Positions 19,213 through 28,584 of a stretch of 64,000 bases of DNA are shown piece by piece. The position numbers and the translations under genes are program-made. A model generated the notes under the pieces. It did not search any database. It had not been told where the DNA came from and was given only the letters and a program-made list of their open reading frames with translations. Numbering within the stretch: the stretch's first letter is position 1; every line of letters begins with the position of its first letter. Origin of the DNA: Niabella pedocola (GTDB lineage: Bacteria; Bacteroidota; Bacteroidia; Chitinophagales; Chitinophagaceae); contig NZ_JAJNEC010000004.1 in assembly GCF_021044425.1 (NCBI RefSeq), positions 868,001 through 932,000 of the forward strand, in the 5' to 3' direction.

Positions 19213-20250
19213 TTATTTATAAAGCAACACGTTATTCTTATCGATCTTGTATTGAATTCCTGTGGCAAGACGGAAGGATTCCAAAACTTCAGTAAGGCTT
19301 TCATCCTGAAAAATACCGCTGAGCCTGCGGTCTAAGAGCGCGCTATCCTGTACCCGGATCGCACAGCCGTAATAACGCTCCAGAATTTTCACAATCGTTT
19401 CCAGCCGCTCCTGGCTAAATACCAGCCGGTTCTTCAACCACCGGGTCTCCGGAGCCATCGCTTCTGCTGAATCATAGTCCACTTTAAGCACTGCGATCTC
19501 GGGAAGGTCCTTTTCACCGGAAGTAGCGGCCATTACCGGGTTTCGCACAATTACTTTTTCCATTGGTCTCAACAGGATCTTTCCGGCCTCCTTTCTTTTA
19601 AAGGCCACTTCCACCGCACCCTCCATCAATGTTGTTTGTGCACTGGCTTCATCCCGGTACGAGCGCACATTAAAAGCAGTACCCACAGCTGTTATATCCA
19701 TAGATTGCGTATGAACAATGAAAGGATGCGCTTTATCCTTAGCCACTTCAAAATACGCTTCCCCGGTCAGGTATACGGTTCTGGTTTTTGCCCCAAATGT
19801 ATGATCGTAGGTCAGCCGGGTATCTGCATTTACCCATATTCTGGTTCCATCCGGCAGAATCAGGTTGGTACGGGACCCTTTGGCCGTGGCCACTACTGCG
19901 GCTTCGGTACGTTGACCCTGGCGGTGCATAAAAAAATAAAACAACCCGCCTGTACATAACACAAGAAGTACGGCTGCAGCGGTCATCCACTTTGCCGGAA
20001 TGCTGAATATCCGCCCCTTTTGCTTTCTTTCTGCCTGCCCGATCCGCTTCCTGAGTTTTTCCAACGCTGCATCGTCTTTTTTCCCGCTGCTAAACATCGG
20101 GCCTGCTCCTGAAATCGCCTTAAGCGACTGCAGGATGGCCGCATATGACGCATTGGCCGCCAGGGCCTCATTGAGCTCCTTTTGTTCCAGCAGTGTTATT
20201 TCACCGCTTTCTTTTTTTCTTATCAGTTCAATAAACCGGGTCCGTTCCAT
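19213..20250 (-). CDS. FecR-family anti-sigma factor (PUL 2)
   Basis: 345 residues. An N-terminal cytoplasmic sigma-binding segment (about 1-85, FIELIRKKESGEITLLEQKEL) precedes one membrane helix (about 92-112, TAAAVLLVLCTGGLFYFFM). The periplasmic FecR domain follows, with LPDGTRIWVNADTRLTY, GEAYFEVAKDKAHPFIVHT and VGTAFNVRSY. The C-terminal STN-like DUF4974 region contains RLSGIFQDESLTEVLESF. It holds the sigma factor until the STN domain of SusC signals that substrate is present. It lies between the sigma gene and susC. Confidence 0.94.
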   Translation of the reverse strand: MERTRFIELIRKKESGEITLLEQKELNEALAANASYAAILQSLKAISGAGPMFSSGKKDDAALEKLRKRIGQAERKQKGRIFSIPAKWMTAAAVLLVLCTGGLFYFFMHRQGQRTEAAVVATAKGSRTNLILPDGTRIWVNADTRLTYDHTFGAKTRTVYLTGEAYFEVAKDKAHPFIVHTQSMDITAVGTAFNVRSYRDEASAQTTLMEGAVEVAFKRKEAGKILLRPMEKVIVRNPVMAATSGEKDLPEIAVLKVDYDSAEAMAPETRWLKNRLVFSQERLETIVKILERYYGCAIRVQDSALLDRRLSGIFQDESLTEVLESFRLATGIQYKIDKNNVLLYK

Positions 20251-20421
20251 AAAAAACGCGCTTACAGACTAAGAGTACCGGACAGATAAAAACCCTTAGT
20301 CGTTAAAAAAAAATTGAACTAATTCATAGGAATTTTCGCAACATTCCTGAGAATCAGGTATTCATGCTGCTATTGGCCCTCCCGATGAAAAGCCTGCTTT
20401 TGTATATTTTTCAAAAAACGG

Positions 20422-21012
20422 TTAAATACCGGAACTTTTACCGGGCTTGCAGGAGCCCAGGTGTTGAGATGGCTCCAATTCCAGGCATTCTACAATCCGG
20501 CTGTAGGCCAGTCGCATGTGGGCTTCCACGGTCTTTACCGAAATTTCCAAAAGGTGTGCTACCTCTTTATAACGAAAACCATCCTCCTTAATTAACCTGA
20601 AAACCAGCCGGCACTTATAGGGCAGGTTATTGATCGCGTTTTCCAGCAATTGCCTGGTCTCCTTTCTAATAATAGCCGTTTCCGGGCCGCCATCTGCCAG
20701 CGCAATCCGTTCGCCCGCTTCTGCCATCAATGGTGCAACCCGCCTTCGGGATTTAAGATCGTTAACCGCATTATTTTTTAAGGCATGATATAAATAGCTT
20801 GCAGGTCGTTCGATCGCTGTAAGGTTTTTCCGGTTTACCCAGAGGTTTACAAAAAGATCCTGAACCAAATCCAATGCGGCGTCCTTATCTTCCACAAGTG
20901 TAGCCGCAAAGGCCTGCATGCCCGGAGCAAAATGAAGATATAGTTTTTCAAATGCCTCCCGGCAGTCGTTTGCAGCCGCCCGGGCAAGCCAACTTTTTAT
21001 CATCTCGTCCAT
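20422..21012 (-). CDS. ECF RNA polymerase sigma factor (PUL 2)
   Basis: About 196 residues from the ATG at 21012 (MDEMIKSWLAR). An upstream ATG at 21051 would add 13 residues, but the shorter start aligns better with the PUL 3 sigma factor. Region 2 includes ALDLVQDLFVNLWVNR and region 4 includes INNLPYKCRLVFRLIKEDGF with YKEVAHLLEISVKTVEAHM. This is the Bacteroidota sigma-70 subfamily paired with FecR and STN-SusC. Expected target: the downstream susCD-GH105 operon. The intergenic space to fecR is 171 bp. Confidence 0.93.
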   Translation of the reverse strand: MDEMIKSWLARAAANDCREAFEKLYLHFAPGMQAFAATLVEDKDAALDLVQDLFVNLWVNRKNLTAIERPASYLYHALKNNAVNDLKSRRRVAPLMAEAGERIALADGGPETAIIRKETRQLLENAINNLPYKCRLVFRLIKEDGFRYKEVAHLLEISVKTVEAHMRLAYSRIVECLELEPSQHLGSCKPGKSSGI

Positions 21013-21303
21013 ACGCGCAAACCAATTTATAGCATGCCGGCGTAAAGCCATTATTTTTCGCGTTCCGCCTTTTTTTACTGCCTTAAGCAGCGCTTCTCTT
21101 AACCGTTCCGTAAGCCTCCTAAATCCAAGCCTTTACAAACAACTGGCGTTCCGCGCATATTAAAAACACGATGAGGGAATACAGCCCCCGGCAATCGGGC
21201 TGCGCTATATCCACTCCCTTGTACCGCATAGGAAAACCACTCGTCGTATACACATATCCAGTAGTCCTTATGTCTTATGGTTTTGCTTTGATCTATTTAA
21301 CGA

Positions 21304-22851
21304 TCAGTTAAGCATACGCTTTATCCCGGGTGTTTTATTAGCCCTTTGTACAATTCCTGTTTTACTGGCCGCATCCGCTTCAATAAAGGATTTTGCCGGA
21401 GCGGATGTTTGTATTTCCTGCAGCGTCAGGTTCCCTGATCCTTTTACTTTAAAAATAGCATCCGGATGGCCTGAGGCCCGGAATGCACATTGGGTCATTT
21501 GTGCGCGCTGTACATCTTCCATAAAAACAGCAGGACGCAGATCCGGTTTCTTCACCCGAACTTCCAGGTCCCTTATCCGGATATCCTGTGCATGACGCAA
21601 CCACAAACCATAGGCAGGTATTACCGGGCCAAAGGTCTTTACCTCCGGGTACTGGTCAATTGCCTCGGGAACCGCTACAGCAGCCTCGTCAGCGGAACCT
21701 CCGCCGGGTAAATCGATGCGGATCTTTTCAAGCGAGATGCCGGAAATCTTATGCTCCGGCACCCCGGTGATCAGGATACCGGTGGCCGATTTTAGCTGCG
21801 TACTGTCCGCTGATACTGCACTAATATTTTTCAACACCACATTTTCAAAAAAACCGGTTTTTTGCTGCACATCCTGGCCCTTACGAAAAACACTGAGCCT
21901 GGATCCCAAACGCAGCAGTATCGGCGTGCGGATGTTGGTCATTTTTATATCGGTAATCGTTACATTCCTTATCGGTGCACCATCCACCGATAATAGTTTG
22001 ATGCCCCCGTTCCGGGTATCATAGATCACACAATCGGAAATGTAGATATTCTCAAAATCGGCCATAGATTCTGTACCCATTTTGATACCGGCCTGACTGC
22101 TTTTTAATCGCAGACCGGTTGCCCTGATATTCTTACAGGCCATTTTACTGGAGGTTGTTTTAAAAACCAGGGCATCGTCTCCGCTCACTACATCACAATT
22201 GCGAATCGTTACATCCTGACATCCATCGATACCGATACCGTCATTATGCGCAACCCCCACACTTATAATTTTCAGATGCTCAATCTGGATATTTTTCGAC
22301 TGAAAATAATGTGATGTCCATGCTCCGGCATATTTCAGCGTTACGTCCTTAATCTGAACCGCTGTACAGCGCACCACACGTAACAGAAAGGGACGACGTC
22401 CCCAACGCTGTCCTTCAGGCCTGGTATCCCGTAAAATATGAGCCGCCTTTAATTTGCTCCCCTGACCATCAATGGTTCCTTCTCCTTCAATACCAATATG
22501 CTTCCGGTCAACCGCCACCAGTAACGCCCAGCCCACGTCAATTCCCAGGCCCTCGGTAAACGGATCCAGGTTGCGGTAATCGTCAATATCGGTACTGCCC
22601 AGCAATGTAGCGCCTTTTTGAAAATGCAGGACAACATGGTCTTTAAATTCGATGGTACCAGATAGATATACACCCTCCGGGAAATGCACCTTTCCTCCTC
22701 CACTCTTATTGCAGGCATCAATCGCCTTTTGAATGGCTGCAGTATTCAGCGTAATGCCATCTCCTTTTGCCCCATAGTCTGTAATGGTTACATCCGCAGC
22801 TTTTACACTGCACCAGAGTACTGAAAAACAGATCAAGAATATTGACTTCAT
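21304..22851 (-). CDS. GH28 family polygalacturonase-like enzyme
   Basis: 515 residues with a signal peptide (MKSIFLICFSVLWCSVKAA). A pectate-lyase-like start (VTITDYGAKGDGITLNTAAI) leads into a right-handed beta-helix. GH28 signature regions are NDGIGIDGCQDVTI and SGDDALVFK, giving the expected aspartate cluster. The usual HG-containing loop appears as SSQAGIKMGTES, so the His is not in its canonical place. It probably hydrolyses galacturonate-containing pectic chains in the periplasm. It lies 9 bp after the lyase-like lipoprotein gene and likely shares its promoter. Confidence 0.88.
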   Translation of the reverse strand: MKSIFLICFSVLWCSVKAADVTITDYGAKGDGITLNTAAIQKAIDACNKSGGGKVHFPEGVYLSGTIEFKDHVVLHFQKGATLLGSTDIDDYRNLDPFTEGLGIDVGWALLVAVDRKHIGIEGEGTIDGQGSKLKAAHILRDTRPEGQRWGRRPFLLRVVRCTAVQIKDVTLKYAGAWTSHYFQSKNIQIEHLKIISVGVAHNDGIGIDGCQDVTIRNCDVVSGDDALVFKTTSSKMACKNIRATGLRLKSSQAGIKMGTESMADFENIYISDCVIYDTRNGGIKLLSVDGAPIRNVTITDIKMTNIRTPILLRLGSRLSVFRKGQDVQQKTGFFENVVLKNISAVSADSTQLKSATGILITGVPEHKISGISLEKIRIDLPGGGSADEAAVAVPEAIDQYPEVKTFGPVIPAYGLWLRHAQDIRIRDLEVRVKKPDLRPAVFMEDVQRAQMTQCAFRASGHPDAIFKVKGSGNLTLQEIQTSAPAKSFIEADAASKTGIVQRANKTPGIKRMLN

Positions 22852-22860
22852 ACTTATTTT

Positions 22861-24258
22861 TTAATCATGCACCTGTCCGGGATTCGGGTTCGGATTCTTC
22901 TCATAGATATTAAAATCTGTCAGCCACAGGGATTCATTCTTTAATAAGGGGCTTTGGCCAACCGGGTTCCGGTCCAGCCGGCCGCCAGCCAGACTCCTGT
23001 AAATACCGTACTTATTACGCATGTAAGAACTCCCTTTTCTCCACATATCGATGTTTTCATCCTTATAATCGACCAACACCTTACCATCTTTTACGCGGGT
23101 GATCTTACAGGCGTAATATCCGTTGTGTGTATAATGTACTTCCTCCTTTACCTGCACCCATTCGTCCTCAAAATCAGCCAGCGGTATGTTATCAACGATC
23201 GTGCCCTTGCCGGTGCTGGCCCCGTCTACCGAATGAATGATCTGTATCCTTTTATTTCCGCCACTGCTGCTTGCGCGCGGTGTGATCGTAATGAGCGGGC
23301 TACCGTTATTGGGCCCATCCTGGGCTTTCAACTGATGAATGTGACAAAAACTGGTGGTGGGCTGAAATCCCTTTGGCAGTTTAAATTTCCATTCCAGCAA
23401 TTGCCATTCATCCCAGTTGCCCTGTACTTTAGCCCAGGTGGTATTATTGGTAGCAGATTTCATTTCATTCCGCTGCCGGTCTACTGTTCCTGAACTGCAA
23501 CGATCGCCGTCAATTACCGGATCAATATGAATATTGAAACGGAATACGTACTTATTGAAAAACGGATCCAGTTCCGTATCACAATGAATGCCATCCGCAT
23601 GTCCGCCATACCCGCCGCTGCAATTCGGATGCTCCGAATAATCGAATCCGAAGCCCTTCATATAGGTATTGATCGCATTGTATTTTTTTCCGGGCATTGT
23701 TGAATCGGATTGCATAGAAGCGGTAAGCTGATAACCGCGTCGTCCGGGGCCCTGCAAACTCAAGGCACTGCAGCTGGTTCCCGCCTTAACCCATCCTGTG
23801 GTGTTCACCCGTGCATAGATGGTATCCAGCTTTATTTCCACTATATATTGATCGGCTGCCCCCAGTTCTTCAAACTTGACAAAATTTGTTGCCAGAATCC
23901 CACAGGAAGTATTTCCGTTCGTATTCTTCAACTTGCTTGTCCAATCAACCCCATTGATCCGGGCCGATATAATATTATTAATTGTAGGACTGGCCTCATC
24001 CGGATTTCCCAGGTTTAATATAAAATAACCAATGTCTTTTGCCTTATCTGTTTTTGTAATTGTGTAAATCCATATATAATCGTTTAGAGCCTGTGCCGTA
24101 TTCAGGCTAATCTTATAACTACCTGGGTTTTGAGAACCGGATTGGGTATTTTCGCTTGCAGCACTTATTTCGCCGCTGAACGGATTCCTGGTACTGCAAG
24201 CAAAAACAGACAGAATCAGGATAGCAATCATTAAGCTCACTCTTGTAAAACTTTTCAT
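22861..24258 (-). CDS. Putative jelly-roll polysaccharide lyase-like lipoprotein
   Basis: 465 residues with a lipoprotein signal (ILSVFAC, Cys 21). The first 200 residues are a beta-rich domain of unknown type. Residues about 215-450 resemble concanavalin-A/jelly-roll lyase folds: FNIHIDPVIDGDRC, RQRNEMKSAT, WKFKLPKGFQPTTSFCHIHQ, HYTHNGYYACKITRVKDGK and NKYGIYRSL. The RQRNE and H-x-H-Q segments could carry catalytic Arg/His residues, but this is inference and I cannot assign a PL family. Co-transcription with GH28 and the nearby GH105 enzyme, which needs lyase products, supports a pectin-lyase role. Confidence 0.6.
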   Translation of the reverse strand: MKSFTRVSLMIAILILSVFACSTRNPFSGEISAASENTQSGSQNPGSYKISLNTAQALNDYIWIYTITKTDKAKDIGYFILNLGNPDEASPTINNIISARINGVDWTSKLKNTNGNTSCGILATNFVKFEELGAADQYIVEIKLDTIYARVNTTGWVKAGTSCSALSLQGPGRRGYQLTASMQSDSTMPGKKYNAINTYMKGFGFDYSEHPNCSGGYGGHADGIHCDTELDPFFNKYVFRFNIHIDPVIDGDRCSSGTVDRQRNEMKSATNNTTWAKVQGNWDEWQLLEWKFKLPKGFQPTTSFCHIHQLKAQDGPNNGSPLITITPRASSSGGNKRIQIIHSVDGASTGKGTIVDNIPLADFEDEWVQVKEEVHYTHNGYYACKITRVKDGKVLVDYKDENIDMWRKGSSYMRNKYGIYRSLAGGRLDRNPVGQSPLLKNESLWLTDFNIYEKNPNPNPGQVHD

Positions 24259-24570
24259 ACTGTATTATTTATTTGATGAATATCGATCTTCCCCGTAATT
24301 ATAATACCTATGCACGCTTTTATTAAGGACAATCCACCGGTGCCTCAGATCAGCAATCATCAACAGCAAGGGCCTTCTTCCACTACTTACACATCCTATA
24401 GACTGGTTCTTAAAAACTTCAATCGTTAGCACAATATGCAAATAAAAACGTTTTTACAGCAATGGATTTTTTTATATTATCCAACTACTAAACAATTTTA
24501 GCTTCACCAAACAGCGCCATGATTTTCTGACGTATATTTCACTACAATTTCTTGTCAACACAAATTCCGG
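24259..24570. promoter_or_regulatory. Divergent intergenic region between lyase/GH28 unit and second araC
   Basis: The 312-bp AT-rich gap must contain promoters for both directions. It holds the shared element at 24472-24502 and, just before it, an ATGCAAA...AAACG stretch (24436-24450) similar to one at 9414-9424. No small gene is evident. Confidence 0.6.
24472..24502. promoter_or_regulatory. Candidate AraC operator, copy 2
   Basis: TTATATTA, 8 variable bases, CTAAACAAT, then n-TTA-n-C, matching 9438-9468 at 24 of 31 positions without gaps. It ends 68 bp before the second araC start and is 214 bp upstream of the divergent lyase-like gene. Confidence 0.45.
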
Positions 24571-25440
24571 ATGAAACCGCAAGTACTAAAAATGGCCAAT
24601 ACGCCAGGCGCTTCTTTTGAGTTAAGAAGAGATCAGGTACCTGTTAATAATCGATGGCATTATCACAAAGAAGTAGAATTAATTTATGTGATCAGCGGAT
24701 CCGGAACCCTTTTGATTGGCAATCGTATACGTAGTTTTTCTGCGGGAACCCTGTGTATGATAGGTGCAGGCATCCCCCATTACTGGCGGTTCGATGACCA
24801 GTATTTTGGCTTCGGCAAGGTACCCATAGACGTTATTGCGATTCATTTCCCTGAAACCTTCTGGGGGCAATCGTTCCTGGACCTGCCGGAAAACAAAGAC
24901 ATCCGGCAGCTGCTTGAAAGGGCAAAAAAAGGCATCCTGATACAAGGAAGCATCAAATCGCTGATTCCCACCTTTCAGTATATGCTAAGTATCAACGGCC
25001 CTTATCGCATTATTTCGCTCATAGCCTTGCTTTCAAAAATAGCGCGCTGGCCAACTATCACGTACCTGCTTCCGGAGCAAATAGCGACGTTCATCAGCAC
25101 ACAGGATGAAGGCCGGATCAACACGATTTATAATTATACAATGAAACACTTTAAAAGAGCTATCCGGCTGCTGGAGATCGCAGAAATAGCCGGGGTTACG
25201 CCCAATGCATTTTGCCGTTATTTCAAACAGCAAACTCAAAAAACCTATTCACAGTTTATTATCGAACTGCGGGTAAGTTATGCATGCAAACAACTGGAGG
25301 AAACCGATCGCCCCATAAAATCATTGAGCCTTGAAAGCGGGTTTGCCAATATTGCTTCATTTCGCAGATTTTTCAAGATCATTACCGGTTTAAGCCCGCT
25401 TTCCTACCAAAAAGCATACAAGGTGCGGACCACATCATAA
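24571..25440 (+). CDS. AraC family transcriptional regulator, paralogue of the one at 9782
   Basis: 289 residues. An N-terminal cupin sensor (VNNRWHYHKEVELIYVISGSG, GAGIPHYWRFDDQYF) is followed by the two-HTH AraC domain (LLEIAEIAGVTPNAFCRYFK; ASFRRFFKIITGLSPLSYQK). The layout and many residues match the regulator at 9782, indicating duplication and specialisation. Its likely targets are the divergent lyase/GH28 unit and the beta-helix enzyme gene 33 bp downstream on the same strand. Confidence 0.92.
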   Translation: MKPQVLKMANTPGASFELRRDQVPVNNRWHYHKEVELIYVISGSGTLLIGNRIRSFSAGTLCMIGAGIPHYWRFDDQYFGFGKVPIDVIAIHFPETFWGQSFLDLPENKDIRQLLERAKKGILIQGSIKSLIPTFQYMLSINGPYRIISLIALLSKIARWPTITYLLPEQIATFISTQDEGRINTIYNYTMKHFKRAIRLLEIAEIAGVTPNAFCRYFKQQTQKTYSQFIIELRVSYACKQLEETDRPIKSLSLESGFANIASFRRFFKIITGLSPLSYQKAYKVRTTS

Positions 25441-25473
25441 CCACGGATTATTAATCATTTTATTGAAATAATT

Positions 25474-28302
25474 ATGAAATTTCTGACACTACTCATTTCA
25501 ACGCTCTTATACGTTCCTATAAATGATCTGAGCGCACAATCGACCCGGTTTGAAAATTCCAGGTACGTTGCCGGTATCAAAACGGATACGCTGCAAATTG
25601 TTTCAGGAAGCACCTATGCGTTTACTGTAGACACCCCGGAAGACGGCGGCCTTGTTTCAACCACGCCTTCTGTCGCCGATCTGATGACTGATATTCAAAA
25701 TGAGAGCGGTCGATATACGGTATACACCTCCGACGGGAAACCTAAAACATCCGGTACAATCAGCACCGGTGACCGTTTAAAAGCAGATGAACCGGGAGGA
25801 AGTGCCCGCACTCTTATCATTAAGCTGGTCCCAAAAGCGCTGGGAGGACAACTGATCGCAGAGGGGGAAAACAGAACGGTTAACACTACTTCAGACCTTA
25901 CGCTCTTTTACACCGCCGGCCAGCGCAGCCCCAATGCAACCGTAACCATTTCCCTTCCCGACGGCGTAAAGGCCTCTATGCTACACACAACCGTAAACAT
26001 TATCGGGCGTGGAGACGTACCATTAAAAGACCTCGAACAGCATTCAACCGGAAGATCCGGCCTGGGCTACCCTTATACTAAAACAGGACGGGTACAAATC
26101 TCCGATGACGGGCGTACGCTATTGTTAACGCACCTGGATCTGCGCCCCTCCAACGGACCCGACATCAAAATGGTGCTGCGCAATGTGCAATGGTCTAAAA
26201 CCGGCCGTTATCATTTTAAAGCGCACTACACAACTACAGCTCCGGAAGTTTTCAGCAGTACGGATGCCATTGCCACTATTGCCGTTACCGAATCCATTTC
26301 TGACCTGAAACGGGCGCCCCAAAAGGCACGCATATATGATGAAATACCCGGTTTTTATACCTCACTGGAATTACAATGGCCACGGGCTGCAATACCCGGC
26401 GCCCTGGTAGAACAATCACTTGATTCCGGAAAAACCTGGACGCCTGCAAAAGCCGCCATCCGGATCAATGAAGGAAGAGCATCCCTGGCGGGCCTCCTAC
26501 CCGACCGGTTCTATCTATTCCGGTTGCAGGTCGGCAACGGTCGTCATAAAGGTGCATCCAACCATATTGCATTCTACTCCGGGAAGATTGATATCAAACA
26601 TTTTGGCATCACCGGCAACGGCGAAACAGATGATACGGAATCCATTAACAGCGCCATTCGTCAGGTGCATGCCTGGGGAGGCGGCACGCTCTTGTTCAGT
26701 AAAGGAGTCTATAACATCCGGACCGCGCATTTGCAAAGCAATGTGTGGCTTTACGTTGCGGAGGGTGCAGTTATAAAAGCGCTGAAAGGTGGAGACGCGC
26801 CGGAAACCACCTGGTACAGCGATAAAAAGTACCGTTCGGGCCTGTCCCCAACCGACATCGGACCCTATGAAGACCCCGAAAACTGGCTTACCAAGCAGGA
26901 TGTGGGACACACTTTTTTTAGGAATGCCATGTTTTTTGGAGAACGGATTGACAATATAAAAATCGTTGGCAACGGGTATATTACCGGGAACGGGAACCTC
27001 GTTACAAGTGATAAGGTAATGAACAATGCCCCAGACAATCGTTGTGACAAGATGTTTTCGCTGAAACTCTGCACCAACATAGAAATTGGTGGTCTCCGGC
27101 GTGCCGAAGACCTATGGTACGACAGTACCAGGGATGAACCCTATTATATTCTGAAAGGCAACAAAAAAGATTTCGACACCGGTAATATGCTACACATAGA
27201 CCGCGCGGGACACTTCGTGTTGCTGGCAACCGGAACGGATACGGTAAATATGCATGATACCTATTTTGCAAAACACCATACGTCCAATGTGCGGGATATT
27301 TACGATTTTATGAGTTGCAACGATGTTATTGTAACGAATATCTATTCAAAAGTAAGTTCAGACGACATTGTTAAGCCTGGATCCGATTGCTCGCTTGGAT
27401 TTACACGTCCGGCCAGGAACTATCGGATCCGGAATATCATTGGTGACACCAATTGTAACCTGTTCCAGATAGGCTCCGAAACGGCCGACGATATCACTGA
27501 TATTTGCGTGGATAATATTTACGTGCTCGGCGCCAATAAAGCGGGCTTTTCTATTTCCACCAACGATGGGGGGCATATCCGGAATATCCACCTCAATTGC
27601 GGACATACCGGCGTACTGCACCATCGTTCAAAAATGCTTCGTACTTATACTCCATTTTTTATATCTATTTCCAACAGGGGGCGTGTGTTAGGCGCCCATG
27701 CGCAGCTTTACCGTTTCAAAGAAAACGGAACTACCCGTAATGAATTACTGGTAACCAATGTGAATATCGGAACCGTTGAAAATATCATCTTAAATGGTAT
27801 CGATATTTCGGAGGTTTATGCCGGAAGTTCCTTCGGCAAAGAAGGAAAACGCTGGTCTGCATTCAATGGAACCCAACGGACCGCCACCCCCATTGTTGCC
27901 GGCTACCGGCTGCCGGGTGCAAAAGACCTGGAAAGCGGTGAGCCTTTCCGGTTGCCCAACGGTATCCATACCGGCTATATCAAAAATATCACGTTTAACG
28001 ATGTATCCATACAGGTAAAAGGCGGCCATCCGGCTGCAGATACAACCGCCAACCCTCCCGAATTAGGCGTGGGCCAGTACAACGCTTCCAACCTGAAGCT
28101 TCAGCCTTCCTGGGGAATATGGGCGCGGCACGTACAAAATCTGACGATTAAAAATTCAAAATTTACTGTTGAACAACCAGACGATCGGTACACGTTCTAC
28201 CTGGATGATGCGCAAAACGTTCAATTATTAAATAATAAAACATCTTCAAAAATCAGCCAAACTGTGGGCAGCAGAACTGTAACGGGATTAACTGTGCGGT
28301 AA
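25474..28302 (+). CDS. Large secreted beta-helix glycan hydrolase, GH28-like, with unknown N-terminal domains
   Basis: 942 residues with a signal peptide (FLTLLISTLLYVPINDLSAQS). Residues about 22-290 form beta-rich domains I do not recognise, and about 290-370 look like a fibronectin-III module (YTSLELQWPRAAIPG...LVEQSLDSG). From about 375 a pectin-lyase-like beta-helix begins (IDIKHFGITGNGETDDTESI) and continues to the end, with the putative catalytic segment SKVSSDDIVKPGSDC. I infer hydrolysis of a pectic polymer in the periplasm or on the surface. The gene is probably co-transcribed with araC (33-bp gap). Confidence 0.75.
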   Translation: MKFLTLLISTLLYVPINDLSAQSTRFENSRYVAGIKTDTLQIVSGSTYAFTVDTPEDGGLVSTTPSVADLMTDIQNESGRYTVYTSDGKPKTSGTISTGDRLKADEPGGSARTLIIKLVPKALGGQLIAEGENRTVNTTSDLTLFYTAGQRSPNATVTISLPDGVKASMLHTTVNIIGRGDVPLKDLEQHSTGRSGLGYPYTKTGRVQISDDGRTLLLTHLDLRPSNGPDIKMVLRNVQWSKTGRYHFKAHYTTTAPEVFSSTDAIATIAVTESISDLKRAPQKARIYDEIPGFYTSLELQWPRAAIPGALVEQSLDSGKTWTPAKAAIRINEGRASLAGLLPDRFYLFRLQVGNGRHKGASNHIAFYSGKIDIKHFGITGNGETDDTESINSAIRQVHAWGGGTLLFSKGVYNIRTAHLQSNVWLYVAEGAVIKALKGGDAPETTWYSDKKYRSGLSPTDIGPYEDPENWLTKQDVGHTFFRNAMFFGERIDNIKIVGNGYITGNGNLVTSDKVMNNAPDNRCDKMFSLKLCTNIEIGGLRRAEDLWYDSTRDEPYYILKGNKKDFDTGNMLHIDRAGHFVLLATGTDTVNMHDTYFAKHHTSNVRDIYDFMSCNDVIVTNIYSKVSSDDIVKPGSDCSLGFTRPARNYRIRNIIGDTNCNLFQIGSETADDITDICVDNIYVLGANKAGFSISTNDGGHIRNIHLNCGHTGVLHHRSKMLRTYTPFFISISNRGRVLGAHAQLYRFKENGTTRNELLVTNVNIGTVENIILNGIDISEVYAGSSFGKEGKRWSAFNGTQRTATPIVAGYRLPGAKDLESGEPFRLPNGIHTGYIKNITFNDVSIQVKGGHPAADTTANPPELGVGQYNASNLKLQPSWGIWARHVQNLTIKNSKFTVEQPDDRYTFYLDDAQNVQLLNNKTSSKISQTVGSRTVTGLTVR

Positions 28303-28359
28303 AAGAGGGTTCCCGGCTTCTCCGCCGGCTTAGCCAATGCTAAGGGTGCGCTCTTTTAC
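28299..28359. terminator. Branched inverted-repeat structure at a convergent gene end
   Basis: GTAAAAGAG (28299-28307) pairs with CTCTTTTAC (28351-28359). Inside, CCGGC/GCCGG and TTAGC/GCTAA form two small hairpins, giving a three-way-junction shape. It overlaps the stop of the beta-helix enzyme gene, which converges with a minus-strand lipoprotein gene. A terminator or 3'-end stabiliser is likely. Confidence 0.5.
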
Positions 28360-28584
28360 GCATTATTTCCCCCACCACATTTATTGTTACCCAGGTTTTG
28401 CTGTATCCGGCTATCGCGGCCTTCGTACCTGTATCAGCGGCATTGGCCTTATCGGTTTTATTGCCAAACGAATCCTTCTTCTTATCAGCTTTATTTCCAA
28501 CCGGCATAGGAAGAAACAAATACTTCTAGCGGCGGTTCCGGAGTTTATCTCCAAAGGCCACCTGTCCCATTGTCCTTGTTCATT

